From the NCBI GenBank assembly GCA_963664035.2, contig OY760867.2, positions 1,922,001-1,986,000 on the forward strand: a stretch of DNA of 64,000 bases, written 5' to 3'. Positions 16,690 through 24,241 of this stretch are shown here, one piece after another. The translations under genes were made by a program, and so were the position numbers. The stretch is from G958296245 sp963664035 (GTDB taxonomy: Bacteria > Chloroflexota > Dehalococcoidia > Lucifugimonadales > G958296245). Positions within the stretch are counted from its first letter, which is position 1, and every line of letters starts with the position of its first letter. A model generated the notes under the pieces. That model did no database searches. It was not told where the DNA came from and worked only from the letters and a program-made list of their open reading frames with translations.

Positions 16690-17987
16690 TGGCGTCCGCG
16701 CCGCCCTTCCTCGGCCCCGACGTCCTCGACGAGCAGGACCTGTACAAGTGCGTCCACTGCGGCTTCTGCCTGCAGGCGTGCCCCACCTACCTGGAGACCG
16801 GGCTGGAGACGGAGTCGCCGCGCGGCAGGATCGCCCTGATGAAGGCCGCCGCCGAGGGGCGCATCGAGCCGGGCCCCACCGTCTTCCGGCACTGGGACCT
16901 GTGCATCCAGTGCCGCGCCTGCGAGACGGCGTGCCCGTCCGGCGTGCCATACGGCAAGCTGATAGAGGCCGTGAATACCGAGGTGGAGCGCCACAGGAAG
17001 CTCGGCCTGCTGCCCAGGATGGCCGCCGCAACGCTGCTGGGCGGCATACTGCCCCACCAGGGCAGGCTGGGCCTGCTCGCGGGCGGGCTGCGGCTCTACC
17101 AGCGCCTGGGACTCCAGCGCGCCGTGCGCGGGACGCGGGCGCTACGGCTGCTGTCGCGCAGGCTGGCCGACCTGGAGGAGTCGGCGCCGTCCGTATCGGG
17201 GAAGCCGTTCAAGGCCAGGGGGCAGGTCATCCCCGCGCGGGGAGAGCGCCGAGCCAGGGTAGCGCTGCTGTCGGGGTGCGTCATGCCGTTGGTCAACGGC
17301 CCGGAGATGGACGCCGTGGCCCGCGTGCTCTCGCGCAACGGCTGCGAGGTCGTCGTGCCCAGGGAGCAGGTCTGCTGCGGCGCCATCCACTCCCACGTCG
17401 GCGACCTGGAGACCGCGCGCGGCATGGCCCGCCGCAACGTAGAGGCGTTCGAGGCCGCGGGCGTCGATGCCGTAGTCACGGCGTCCGCCGGCTGCGGCGC
17501 CCGCATGAAGGAGTACGACGAGCTCCTCCACGGCGACGAGGCGTACGGGCCACGCTCCGCCGCCCTGGCGCGCAGGGTGAAGGACGTACACGAGCTACTG
17601 GCGGACCTGCCCTTCGTCCCGCCCACGGGCCGCGTCGACCGCAAAGTCACCTACCAGGACTCCTGCCACCTCGTCAACGCCCAGCGCATCACCGAAGCCC
17701 CGCGCCAGCTACTGCGCTCCATCCCAGGCCTCGAGCTGGTCGAGATGGACGGCTCAGACCGCTGCTGCGGCGCCGGCGGCTCCTACGCCGTCACCCAGCG
17801 CGAATTCTCCCTACGCCTCCTAGACTCCAAGATGCGCGCCGTGAACGCGACGGAGGCGGACACGGTGGCGACGGCAAACCCGGGGTGCCTGATCCAGTTA
17901 CAGCTGGGAGCGCGGCGGTCGGGGAGGGACATCCAGGTGCGGTATATCACGGACTTGCTGGACGAGTCGTATGCAAAGGCCGTGTAG
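16686..17987 (+). CDS. glcF: Glycolate oxidase iron-sulfur subunit GlcF
   Basis: A 433-residue electron-transfer subunit. Two 4Fe-4S ferredoxin motifs (CVHCGFCLQACP and CIQCRACETACPSG) lie near the N-terminus. Two CCG domains follow (CVMPLVNGPE with CCGAIHSHVGD, and CHLVNAQR with CCGAGGSYAVTQ), as in heterodisulfide reductase-type subunits. It passes electrons from the GlcD/GlcE flavins to the quinone pool. The ATG at 16686 overlaps the glcE stop. A second ATG follows immediately, so the start could be three bases later. Confidence 0.94.
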   Translation: MMASAPPFLGPDVLDEQDLYKCVHCGFCLQACPTYLETGLETESPRGRIALMKAAAEGRIEPGPTVFRHWDLCIQCRACETACPSGVPYGKLIEAVNTEVERHRKLGLLPRMAAATLLGGILPHQGRLGLLAGGLRLYQRLGLQRAVRGTRALRLLSRRLADLEESAPSVSGKPFKARGQVIPARGERRARVALLSGCVMPLVNGPEMDAVARVLSRNGCEVVVPREQVCCGAIHSHVGDLETARGMARRNVEAFEAAGVDAVVTASAGCGARMKEYDELLHGDEAYGPRSAALARRVKDVHELLADLPFVPPTGRVDRKVTYQDSCHLVNAQRITEAPRQLLRSIPGLELVEMDGSDRCCGAGGSYAVTQREFSLRLLDSKMRAVNATEADTVATANPGCLIQLQLGARRSGRDIQVRYITDLLDESYAKAV

Positions 17988-18142
17988 TGCCATGTAGTAT
18001 ACTCGCTGGACGATTCGATGGCGTGATTGCGTGAACGGGGCCGAAAGCTGGAGGAGCAACCGCCGGCGGACAATGTCGTGACGATGGAACTGAGCGACCA
18101 GATCGTGCTCGTCATCAAGATCTACCTGAAGACCCCTTCAAA

Positions 18143-18577
18143 ATGAGTCACCGATGCGGAGCGAACTGTCGGCGCAAGCAGACGCCCAGCACCAGGCGCG
18201 AGTGTCCTACGTACGGGAACAAGCGTACCCTGGATGCAGGCGGGCGGGTTCGTACGATAGCGCGATACATGCTCAACAGGCCGCACCCAGGCATGACCAG
18301 AAAGGTTGTGGCGAAGGTGCTGGATGATTGGTTCGTGCGAGGCGTCTACGTTGACAGGACGGGGAGACCGAGTTGGAACTACCTAGCTTATGTGCCAGAG
18401 TTGAAGAGGGTGGTTCGGGTTGCCGTGTCGATGGACGACTTGACAATCGTGAACGCCTTTCCAGACAGGAACGCAACGAGGGCTTGGCAAGGGGGGAAAC
18501 GTGCCTATTTCGAGGGGCGCTTTCAGAACGTGGAGGTGCGAGATGACATTGACGATAGTCTACGACCGCGAGGTTGA
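18143..18577 (+). CDS. Hypothetical protein, possible toxin partner of the DUF2283 protein
   Basis: A 144-residue ORF upstream of and overlapping a DUF2283-like gene by 35 bp. The conserved-looking part starts about residue 40 (ARYMLNRPHPGMTRKVVAKV), so a start at an internal ATG near 18269 is possible. It includes VRVAVSMDDLTIVNAFPDR, which resembles the beta-strand core of small RelE- or DUF4258-like proteins. I do not recognise the family firmly. Small toxin-like genes followed by DUF2283 genes are known as toxin-antitoxin-like pairs, so this is inferred from context. The N-terminal 40 residues are Arg/Cys-rich and may not be translated. Confidence 0.5.
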   Translation: MSHRCGANCRRKQTPSTRRECPTYGNKRTLDAGGRVRTIARYMLNRPHPGMTRKVVAKVLDDWFVRGVYVDRTGRPSWNYLAYVPELKRVVRVAVSMDDLTIVNAFPDRNATRAWQGGKRAYFEGRFQNVEVRDDIDDSLRPRG

Positions 18578-18932
18578 CATTTTGCGAGCCATGACCGGCG
18601 AGTCCGATAACGAGATGACGTGCGCCCACCTGGAGGATGACGTGGGGGTGTTGGTTGGCCTTGACGACGACGGAGGTACCCACGTAGTGAGCCTGGAGAT
18701 CATGGGAGCGTCCGCCTATCTGCCTCTGGGCAAGCGTGGCTACGACCCTGACGCCGATACGCTGACCTTGGGAGAGGCCGACGTGTCTCACTCCACCGAG
18801 AACGGCGACATCGTGACGTATTGGCGGGAGACGCCGGACATGGACCTGATCGGAGTCACTCTCCGACGAGCGTCTACGCATATGAATGGAGTGTCGATTG
18901 CCGATGAAGCCGGCAATGATCGAATCCGTTAG
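18543..18932 (+). CDS. DUF2283-like protein, putative antitoxin
   Basis: A 129-residue protein starting MTLTIVYDREVDILRAM, similar to the DUF2283 opening (xIxYDxExDxLxI). It is acidic overall, as expected of a small antitoxin. GGAGG lies nine bases upstream of the ATG at 18543, inside the preceding gene, so the two are probably translated together. Its end overlaps the start of the AAA ATPase gene, linking the pair to the ATPase operon. It is longer than classical DUF2283 (60-70 residues), so the C-terminal half may do something else. Confidence 0.6.
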   Translation: MTLTIVYDREVDILRAMTGESDNEMTCAHLEDDVGVLVGLDDDGGTHVVSLEIMGASAYLPLGKRGYDPDADTLTLGEADVSHSTENGDIVTYWRETPDMDLIGVTLRRASTHMNGVSIADEAGNDRIR

Positions 18933-20022
18933 AATCCGCGGATTCAGATCCCTGGAGGAAGTCGAGCTCTCCGGGCTTCCCCGCGCGACCGTACTGATTG
19001 GCGCCAACGGCTCCGGCAAGTCCAATCTCCTCCGCTTCTTCTATATGCTGAACTGGATGAGTGGAAGGACGCTTGGCGAATTCGTCGAGAGATATGGAGG
19101 CGCGGACGACCACTTATACGATGGCAGCGAGGTCACGCCATCCATAGACGCCGAAATCGGACTGCGTACCGACGAAGGCCTGAGCGAGTATCGTTTCGTC
19201 CTCTCCCACGCCCAACCGGACCGCTTCTTCTTCAGCAGGGAAGATTTCCGGTTCGTCGGCCCTGCCTCATCGCCCGACTCGCCCTGGCAATGTCTCGGGA
19301 GCGCGCACAGGGAATCCATGATCGTAGAGGCTGCGCAGTCGGATGGGTTCGAACGCGATGAAAGAGATGCTGCGCGAACAATCGCAACTGCCCTCAAGGA
19401 CTTGACTCCCAACCATTTCGATAACATCTCCAGGAGACTGCGAAAGCCGGTCGAAGTAGACGACAACACGCACCTGCGCACCCACGGCGGCAACCTGGCG
19501 GCGGTCCTGTACAGGCTGGAACAGGAGGACGTAAGGCGATATGACCTGATCTGCCGCCAGATCGGTCGAATACTGCCCATATTCGACCGGTTCGCCATCG
19601 AGAAGAGATACGGCCAGGTATCGCTTCGCTGGAGAGCAAAGGGCATAGACAAGACCTTCGGGTCTCATCTCACCTCCGACGGCTCCATGCGCTTCTTCGC
19701 ACTGGTGACGCTGCTGAACCTCCCTCCAGAGCTGTTGCCGGGCATAGTCCTGCTGGACGAGCCGGAGCTCGGGCTGCACCCGGCGGCTATCTCGCTGGTC
19801 GGCGGCATGATCAAGTCTCTTGCCGTGGATAGGCAGGTCATCGTGGCGACTCAATCGCCCCTGCTCGTGGACGCTTTCGGCCTGGACGAGATCGTGGTGT
19901 CCGAGCTGCTGGAAGGACGCACCAAGCTCCGCAAGCTCCAGGCCGAGGACTACCGGGTGTGGCTCGACAGCTTCAGCACGGGCGAGCTCTGGCGGAAGAA
20001 CCTCCTGGGAGGCCGCCCTTGA
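18904..20022 (+). CDS. AAA family ATPase (AAA_21/OLD-like), putative defence
   Basis: A 372-residue ABC/SMC-type ATPase. It starts MIESVRIRGFRSLEEVEL with Walker A GANGSGKS at 33-40. Walker B and the following motif are GIVLLDEPELGLHP (D285, E286), and a switch region VIVATQSPLLVDAF follows. This is the short AAA_21 architecture seen in many phage-defence operons, without its own nuclease domain. The start at 18904 is chosen over 18886 because GGAG lies 12 bases upstream; both overlap the DUF2283 gene. The stop overlaps the TTG start of the DUF4276 gene (TTGA). Role is inferred from family and neighbours. Confidence 0.85.
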   Translation: MKPAMIESVRIRGFRSLEEVELSGLPRATVLIGANGSGKSNLLRFFYMLNWMSGRTLGEFVERYGGADDHLYDGSEVTPSIDAEIGLRTDEGLSEYRFVLSHAQPDRFFFSREDFRFVGPASSPDSPWQCLGSAHRESMIVEAAQSDGFERDERDAARTIATALKDLTPNHFDNISRRLRKPVEVDDNTHLRTHGGNLAAVLYRLEQEDVRRYDLICRQIGRILPIFDRFAIEKRYGQVSLRWRAKGIDKTFGSHLTSDGSMRFFALVTLLNLPPELLPGIVLLDEPELGLHPAAISLVGGMIKSLAVDRQVIVATQSPLLVDAFGLDEIVVSELLEGRTKLRKLQAEDYRVWLDSFSTGELWRKNLLGGRP

Positions 20023-20642
20023 TCCGTCTGGCCATCTCCGTGGAAGGGCGGACAGAGGAGGAATTCGTCAACCAGGTTCTCGCACCCGACCTACGGACGA
20101 AGGGCGTTGAGGCGACTTCTATCCCACTCGGCGGGGACGTTACTATCGCAAGGGTCGCATCGGACATGGCGAAGCTGTATTGGAGCTTCGACTTCGTGAC
20201 CTCGCTCGTCGACTTCTACGGATTCAGGGGCAAGGGAAAGCTCACTCCACGCGAGCTGGAAGCCGAGATAGACGGCGCGGTCGACGAAGAGATAAGACGT
20301 TCGTGGGACCGGTCTAGGGTGTTCTCATATGTCCAACGGCACGAGTTCGAAGGTCTGCTGTTCTCGGACGTGAGCGTATTCGCGCGTGTCGTCGGAGCGC
20401 CTAGCGGCCTGGAGGAAGCGCTGCAAGCTGTCCGTTCGCGGTTCCCCACTCCCGAGGACATCGACGACTCTCCCGTCACGGCCCCCAGCAAGCGAATCAT
20501 GAAGCTGATGCCCAGCTATAACAAGGTCGTCCACGGCCCCCTCCTGGCCTCCGACATAGGGCTGTCCGCAATTCGCGATCAGTGCGAACGCTTCAACGAA
20601 TGGATGACGCGCATGGAGTCTCTATCCAAGTGGGGTATATAA
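20019..20642 (+). CDS. DUF4276 family protein (TOPRIM-like partner of the ATPase)
   Basis: 207 residues, starting at TTG 20019 and overlapping the ATPase stop. Motifs: ISVEGRTEEEFV (6-17) with the conserved Glu, a VDFYGF segment (64-69) and HEFEGLLFSD (108-117). These are typical of DUF4276, a family usually encoded next to AAA_21 ATPases and thought to be a divergent TOPRIM nuclease. In such pairs the ATPase is believed to control the nuclease. Here the TAA stop overlaps the next ATG (TAATG), adding a third coupled gene. Nuclease activity is inferred, not seen. Confidence 0.85.
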   Translation: MIRLAISVEGRTEEEFVNQVLAPDLRTKGVEATSIPLGGDVTIARVASDMAKLYWSFDFVTSLVDFYGFRGKGKLTPRELEAEIDGAVDEEIRRSWDRSRVFSYVQRHEFEGLLFSDVSVFARVVGAPSGLEEALQAVRSRFPTPEDIDDSPVTAPSKRIMKLMPSYNKVVHGPLLASDIGLSAIRDQCERFNEWMTRMESLSKWGI

Positions 20643-21181
20643 TGCAAAGTGACGCGACAGATATCGTATTAATCTCGATAGCGCTCCTAGCGGCGACACT
20701 CGTTGCAATAGTTCCCGTCTGGAGAAACTTCCTGAACTATCAACGTTCGTCACCAGAGAATTGGACTGCGGGTGTAGTGGCGGCAGCTATACTTGGCATA
20801 TATGTGGTTCTGATCCTGATCATAGATTACATAGTTCCCGATACTGCTCGATCCATCGCAACCAGATCATGGTTTGTGTACTTAATATTGGCATACGTCA
20901 TTATGTTTGCACTTTGGAATTGGCAACGACCAATAAAGCCTGCTTTCTTTTGCACACTATCACTCATGCATTTAGCACTTACAATTATACTACTGCTTCT
21001 TGCCATGCTCTACTCGGTAGATGCAGCAGTCAACCTCAATTCAGACGCCAAAGAAGACTTCAAATTCCCACGATGGACGCTTATGATGGCCATATACTCC
21101 TTTGTGCCGGGGTTGCTGACACTAGGCGCCACAGGCATCATGGCTGTCTTCGGATCACGTGACAGCCACTCCTGTGAGTAG
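20642..21181 (+). CDS. Five-TM membrane protein coupled to the ATPase/DUF4276 pair
   Basis: A 179-residue integral membrane protein of no family I recognise. Five hydrophobic segments are visible, at about 8-27, 41-65, 76-94, 101-126 and 148-171, with short loops and no large soluble domain. The start ATG shares its A with the DUF4276 stop codon. The DNA is markedly more AT-rich and differs in codon use from its neighbours, suggesting recent acquisition. In ATPase-sensor defence operons a small membrane protein can be the effector; that role here is a hypothesis. The C-terminus is short and hydrophilic (FGSRDSHSCE). Confidence 0.75.
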   Translation: MQSDATDIVLISIALLAATLVAIVPVWRNFLNYQRSSPENWTAGVVAAAILGIYVVLILIIDYIVPDTARSIATRSWFVYLILAYVIMFALWNWQRPIKPAFFCTLSLMHLALTIILLLLAMLYSVDAAVNLNSDAKEDFKFPRWTLMMAIYSFVPGLLTLGATGIMAVFGSRDSHSCE

Positions 21182-21230
21182 CGTCTTCAAGTATTGTTGG
21201 CACGTCGTACTGTCTTTGCCTGGAGGTCAT

Positions 21231-21530
21231 CTAATTGGCGGGATCTCTGCGTTTCCGTCTCCTGGACAGTATCTCCTCGAGGCGGTCGCCGGCCGCCACC
21301 GTCTCTTCCATGGAGGCGAACCAGCCGTTGAGAAGTCGGACCGTGTCCAGGTCGACGTGTCCCTCATGGGCGGAGTCCACCGCGGCGTTCATGATGGAGG
21401 CGGCGAACTCCCTGAGGTCGTCTATCTCCAACCGCGAAATGACGGTCGATACTTCGTCAGGACTTGGCAGCATCTCAAGCTGGGCGCGCGCCTCCCCATC
21501 GAGGTCCTGCGGCTGTGGGGCCGTGTCCAA
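21231..21530 (-). CDS. Small acidic hypothetical protein
   Basis: A 99-residue predicted alpha-helical protein (LEIDDLREFAASIMNAAVDS; LLNGWFASMEETVAAGDRLE) with a basic tail RRRKRRD. The only in-frame start seen is TTG at 21530, without a clear ribosome binding site. No family recognised. It lies convergent with the membrane-protein gene and downstream of the DUF4160 gene on the same strand. Composition and helix pattern favour a real gene, but this is not certain. Confidence 0.45.
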   Translation of the reverse strand: MDTAPQPQDLDGEARAQLEMLPSPDEVSTVISRLEIDDLREFAASIMNAAVDSAHEGHVDLDTVRLLNGWFASMEETVAAGDRLEEILSRRRKRRDPAN

Positions 21531-21658
21531 CGAAGGCGATGCGGACTCGGGATCATGAGTAGCGGGGCATAGTAGGTCACCATGTATTCATTCTCCCTTC
21601 TCGTCCGGTCGGCACATCAAGGCGCTTTGCACTGTGATACAGACATCGTCGCTCTTGG

Positions 21659-21919
21659 TCACTCGAGGGGAGTGATCTTACCGGGCGACTCTCGCCTTCG
21701 CGCCCGCTCCCAAGCTTGCCCTAGCTCGTCCCTGTGCAGTCTCGTCCATTCCACAACCATGCCTTGAGCTCGGGCGGGAAGACTTCCCTGAAGTATGGCC
21801 GGCGGGTCAATGCAGACTACGGCGCGGCTACTGCCATATCGGGCGTGGAAATGGGCCGGCGCGTGGTCATTGAAGTACATCTGGATGACGATCCCATAGA
21901 ACCGGCATATCTCAGGCAT
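21659..21919 (-). CDS. DUF4160 domain-containing protein
   Basis: An 86-residue protein opening MPEICRFYGIVIQMYFNDH, then APAHFHARYG, the hallmark of DUF4160 (PEIxRFxGIxIxMYxxDHxPxHFHAxYG). The family is small and of unknown function. It often lies beside DUF2442, as here, in what is regarded as a toxin-antitoxin-like pair. It overlaps the upstream DUF2442 gene by 8 bp. Confidence 0.85.
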   Translation of the reverse strand: MPEICRFYGIVIQMYFNDHAPAHFHARYGSSRAVVCIDPPAILQGSLPARAQGMVVEWTRLHRDELGQAWERARRRESPGKITPLE

Positions 21920-22199
21920 CTTCCATGACCGCCAGCGCCCCTGGCATGACTTCGGCTAGGGACTTGCCTGTGAGCTGCATGTAGAGTGCGTCGGGGCATA
22001 GCTCAAGCTCTTCGCTCCAGGCTACGGCGTCGTACTCGGTGATGCGCACCCCTTCGAAGCAGGCGCGGTCGTTCCATGCCTCGAATACGCCCCGCCCGGC
22101 CAGGTGCGACAGGTCCACCTCGCCGGCGGCCCCATCCGAATAGCGCAGCCAGATGCGATAACCGTCTCGCGGTTCCACCGCCGTAGGTCGGACCATCAT
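21912..22199 (-). CDS. DUF2442 domain-containing protein
   Basis: A 95-residue protein. The pattern YRIWLRYSDGAAGEVDLSHL, then GVFEAWNDRACFEGVRITEY, then AVAWSEELELCPDALY is characteristic of DUF2442, whose members are predicted DNA-binding or antitoxin-like proteins. It is translated just before, and overlaps, the DUF4160 gene. The start is one of two adjacent ATGs at 22199 and 22196. Confidence 0.85.
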   Translation of the reverse strand: MMVRPTAVEPRDGYRIWLRYSDGAAGEVDLSHLAGRGVFEAWNDRACFEGVRITEYDAVAWSEELELCPDALYMQLTGKSLAEVMPGALAVMEDA

Positions 22200-22218
22200 T
22201 CCCCCAATGTGCCCGCGC

Positions 22219-22431
22219 TCACGCCAGCATCAGGCGTTCGCCCTTCGGCTCTGGGATTGGGTCGCCGAATTCTCGCGCCGTTTCTAGCCACAAATCCACG
22301 GCCTGGCCTACGTGCTCCAGCACCGCCGCCTGCGTATCACCGTGGGCTGCGCACCCCGGAAGCTCTGGCACCTCGCCCACAAACGCGCCGTCTTCGTTGC
22401 TCCAGTATATGATGATCTCGTATTTGTGCAT
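22219..22431 (-). CDS. HicB family antitoxin-like protein
   Basis: A 70-residue protein of the HicB beta-alpha fold: MHKYEIIIYWSNEDGAFVGE, then VPELPGCAAHGDTQ, then a helix ending in a GDPIPEPKGERLMLA tail. No HicA (about 60-80 residues with a conserved His) was found beside it. The ATG overlaps the aroC stop (TGATG at 22433-22429), so it is expressed as the distal gene of an aroC operon. Stand-alone HicB proteins are common and may act as small regulators. Confidence 0.82.
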   Translation of the reverse strand: MHKYEIIIYWSNEDGAFVGEVPELPGCAAHGDTQAAVLEHVGQAVDLWLETAREFGDPIPEPKGERLMLA

Positions 22432-23510
22432 CAGCTCTCCTGCGCGCGTTGGCGCAGCGCCTGGTCCATGAGCACCAGCGCCATCATCGCCTCCACCATG
22501 GGGACGGCGCGGGGGAGGACGCACGGGTCGTGGCGGCCGCGGCCCTCCAGCGTCGTGGGGTTGCCTTCCGCGTCCACCGTCTCCTGGGTGCGGAGGATGG
22601 TCGCCGTGGGCTTGAAGGCGGCGCGTATCACGATGTTCTCGCCGTTGGATATGCCGCCCTGGACGCCGCCGGAGCGGTTGGTGCGCGTGCGTATGCGGCC
22701 CGCGTCGTTGTAGAACGGGTCGTTGTGCTGGGAGCCGGTCATGGTCACGCCGCCGAAGCCGGAGCCGATCTCGAAGCCCTTGCACGCCGGCAGCGAGAGG
22801 ACGCCGCGCCCAAGCTCGGCCTCCAGCTTGTCGAAGACCGGCTCGCCCAGGCCGGGAGGCACGTTGCGCGCCACCGCCTCGACCACGCCGCCGAGAGAGT
22901 CGCCGTCTTTGCGCGCCTCCTTGATGCGCTCGATCATGCGGGGCGCCACGTCTGGGTCGGGGCAGCGGACGATGCTCGCCTCGACATCCTCGGCGGTCAC
23001 GAGGTCGGGGTCGACGTCGGCGGCCAGCGTCCACACCTGCTTGACGTAGCCCACTATCTCGACGCCGTGCCGCTGGGCGAGCACCTTCCGGGCGATGGCG
23101 CCCGCGGCCACCCTGCCCACCGTCTCCCTGGCGCTGGCCCTGCCGCCGCCCTTCCAGTTCCTGATGCCGTATTTGGCCTGGTAGGTGTAGTCGGCGTGGG
23201 AGGGGCGGAACTTCGTCCGTATGTGCTCGTAGTCCTTGGCGCGCTGGTCCTCGTTCCAGACGCCGATGAGTATCGGCGTGCCCAGCGTCATGCCGTCGAA
23301 GACGCCCGACAGTATCTCGGCGCGGTCGGACTCCTTGCGCTGGGTCGTGATCTCGCTCTGGCCCGGGCGCCGGCGGTCTAGCTCCCTCTGGATGTCGGCC
23401 AGCTCCAGCGCTACCCTCGGCGGGCAGCCGTCGACCACGACGCCCACCGCGTCGCCGTGCGACTCGCCCCACGTGGTCACCCTGAAGCTATGGCCGAAGG
23501 TGTTGGACAT
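22431..23510 (-). CDS. aroC: Chorismate synthase
   Basis: A 359-residue FMN-dependent enzyme converting EPSP to chorismate, the last common aromatic step. It opens MSNTFGHSFRVTTWGESHG, then VDGCPPRV, RRPGQSEITTQRKESD, and the conserved FRPSHADYTYQAKYG and GGRASARETVGRVAAGAIA motifs. The end has GRHDPCVLPRAVPMVEAM. Its stop overlaps a hicB-like gene. TyrA and AroA lie 2-3 kb away on the opposite strand. A strongly structured element lies 60-150 bp upstream (23571-23660). Confidence 0.97.
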   Translation of the reverse strand: MSNTFGHSFRVTTWGESHGDAVGVVVDGCPPRVALELADIQRELDRRRPGQSEITTQRKESDRAEILSGVFDGMTLGTPILIGVWNEDQRAKDYEHIRTKFRPSHADYTYQAKYGIRNWKGGGRASARETVGRVAAGAIARKVLAQRHGVEIVGYVKQVWTLAADVDPDLVTAEDVEASIVRCPDPDVAPRMIERIKEARKDGDSLGGVVEAVARNVPPGLGEPVFDKLEAELGRGVLSLPACKGFEIGSGFGGVTMTGSQHNDPFYNDAGRIRTRTNRSGGVQGGISNGENIVIRAAFKPTATILRTQETVDAEGNPTTLEGRGRHDPCVLPRAVPMVEAMMALVLMDQALRQRAQES

Positions 23511-23570
23511 GACGGTCCATATGGTAACATCTTCCAGTAGGCCTGCCCGGCTACGCGCCGGTGGGCCCTA

Positions 23571-23660
23571 GGCAGCAAGGAACGGGCCCGGGTCGAACAC
23601 CTGTGAGCACCTTTCGCCTCGGCGAACGAGCGCCGCTCGCAGCCCGGGCCCCTGTTGCGC
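23571..23660. other. Highly structured inverted-repeat element upstream of aroC
   Basis: Arms GGGCCCGGG (23584-23592) and CCCGGGCCC (23643-23651) pair perfectly and extend outward with GGC/GCAA matches. Inside, GAGC (23605-23608) pairs with GCTC (23635-23638), and a TTCGCC/GGCGAA hairpin (23613-23626) caps it. It could be a small RNA on either strand, an aroC leader, or a DNA-level palindrome. It does not show the SRP, tmRNA or T-box sequence motifs I looked for. Confidence 0.5.
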
Positions 23661-23760
23661 CGTGGGAGCCAACGGGCTGATACCCTGAACCCTGAGCAGT
23701 TGCCGGCAGCGCCGAAATCCTCCTCCTCCAGGTTCAGCGCCGTATCTATCGGCCATCACC

Positions 23761-23790
23761 CCGTAGGGGCTGGTTTCAAACCAGCCCTCC
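23761..23790 (-). repeat. Second copy of the GGGCTGGTTT palindromic repeat (inverted)
   Basis: Reading on the minus strand, GAGGGCTGGTTT, one base, AAACCAGCCC, then CTACGG repeats the element at 13451-13480. Only the loop base differs, as expected for an inverted hairpin. Here there is no tandem expansion. The gene-free stretch 23511-24241 also holds the structured element at 23571-23660 and a short palindrome (CATTTTG-GAA-CAAAATG, 23945-23961) among TGGAACA repeats; nothing else convincing was seen. Confidence 0.85.
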
Positions 23791-24241
23791 CCTTGCCCTG
23801 AAGCGCCACCGCTATTTTAGGTGGGGGATTTGGGCAGCGCGTCGGGCCTTGACGGACAGAACATGAGTGCGTACAATGTGAGGAGTCGAGCATCGGCTTG
23901 CCGAGCAGGTGGCTCCGGCCCGCAGCCCGACGGAGCCGGTGGAACATTTTGGAACAAAATGGAACACTTTAACGCCCCGCCCAATACGAATGGGCCTGGA
24001 TTGGCTACGAATCGGCGTTCCATATTCGGCCCACTTTCGCCCGTATCGTCCCATGAGCGCCCCACTTTCCCCCAGGAGTGTTCTCCTCATTACCGGGAGT
24101 GCGGGAGTGCCCCAAGCGGTGGATGCTGGACGGTTGGAGCGGTCCCTCTTTCTTGACCGCCCTATCTGGCCGTGCTACCATCCCATTCGAGGCGTGAATA
24201 TAGACCAAGGGAGTCGTGGAGACTTCCAGGAGGCATTTCCC

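Noticed and set aside
18084..18143. Short ORF (MELSDQIVLVIKIYLKTPSK) before the toxin-like gene
   Set aside because: Only 20 codons with no ribosome binding site or partner; could be a relic but cannot be supported.
23571..23660. SRP RNA, tmRNA or T-box leader
   Set aside because: None of the conserved motifs (SRP GGTCAGG/GGAAG loop, tmRNA ends, T-box TGG-containing bulge) could be matched.
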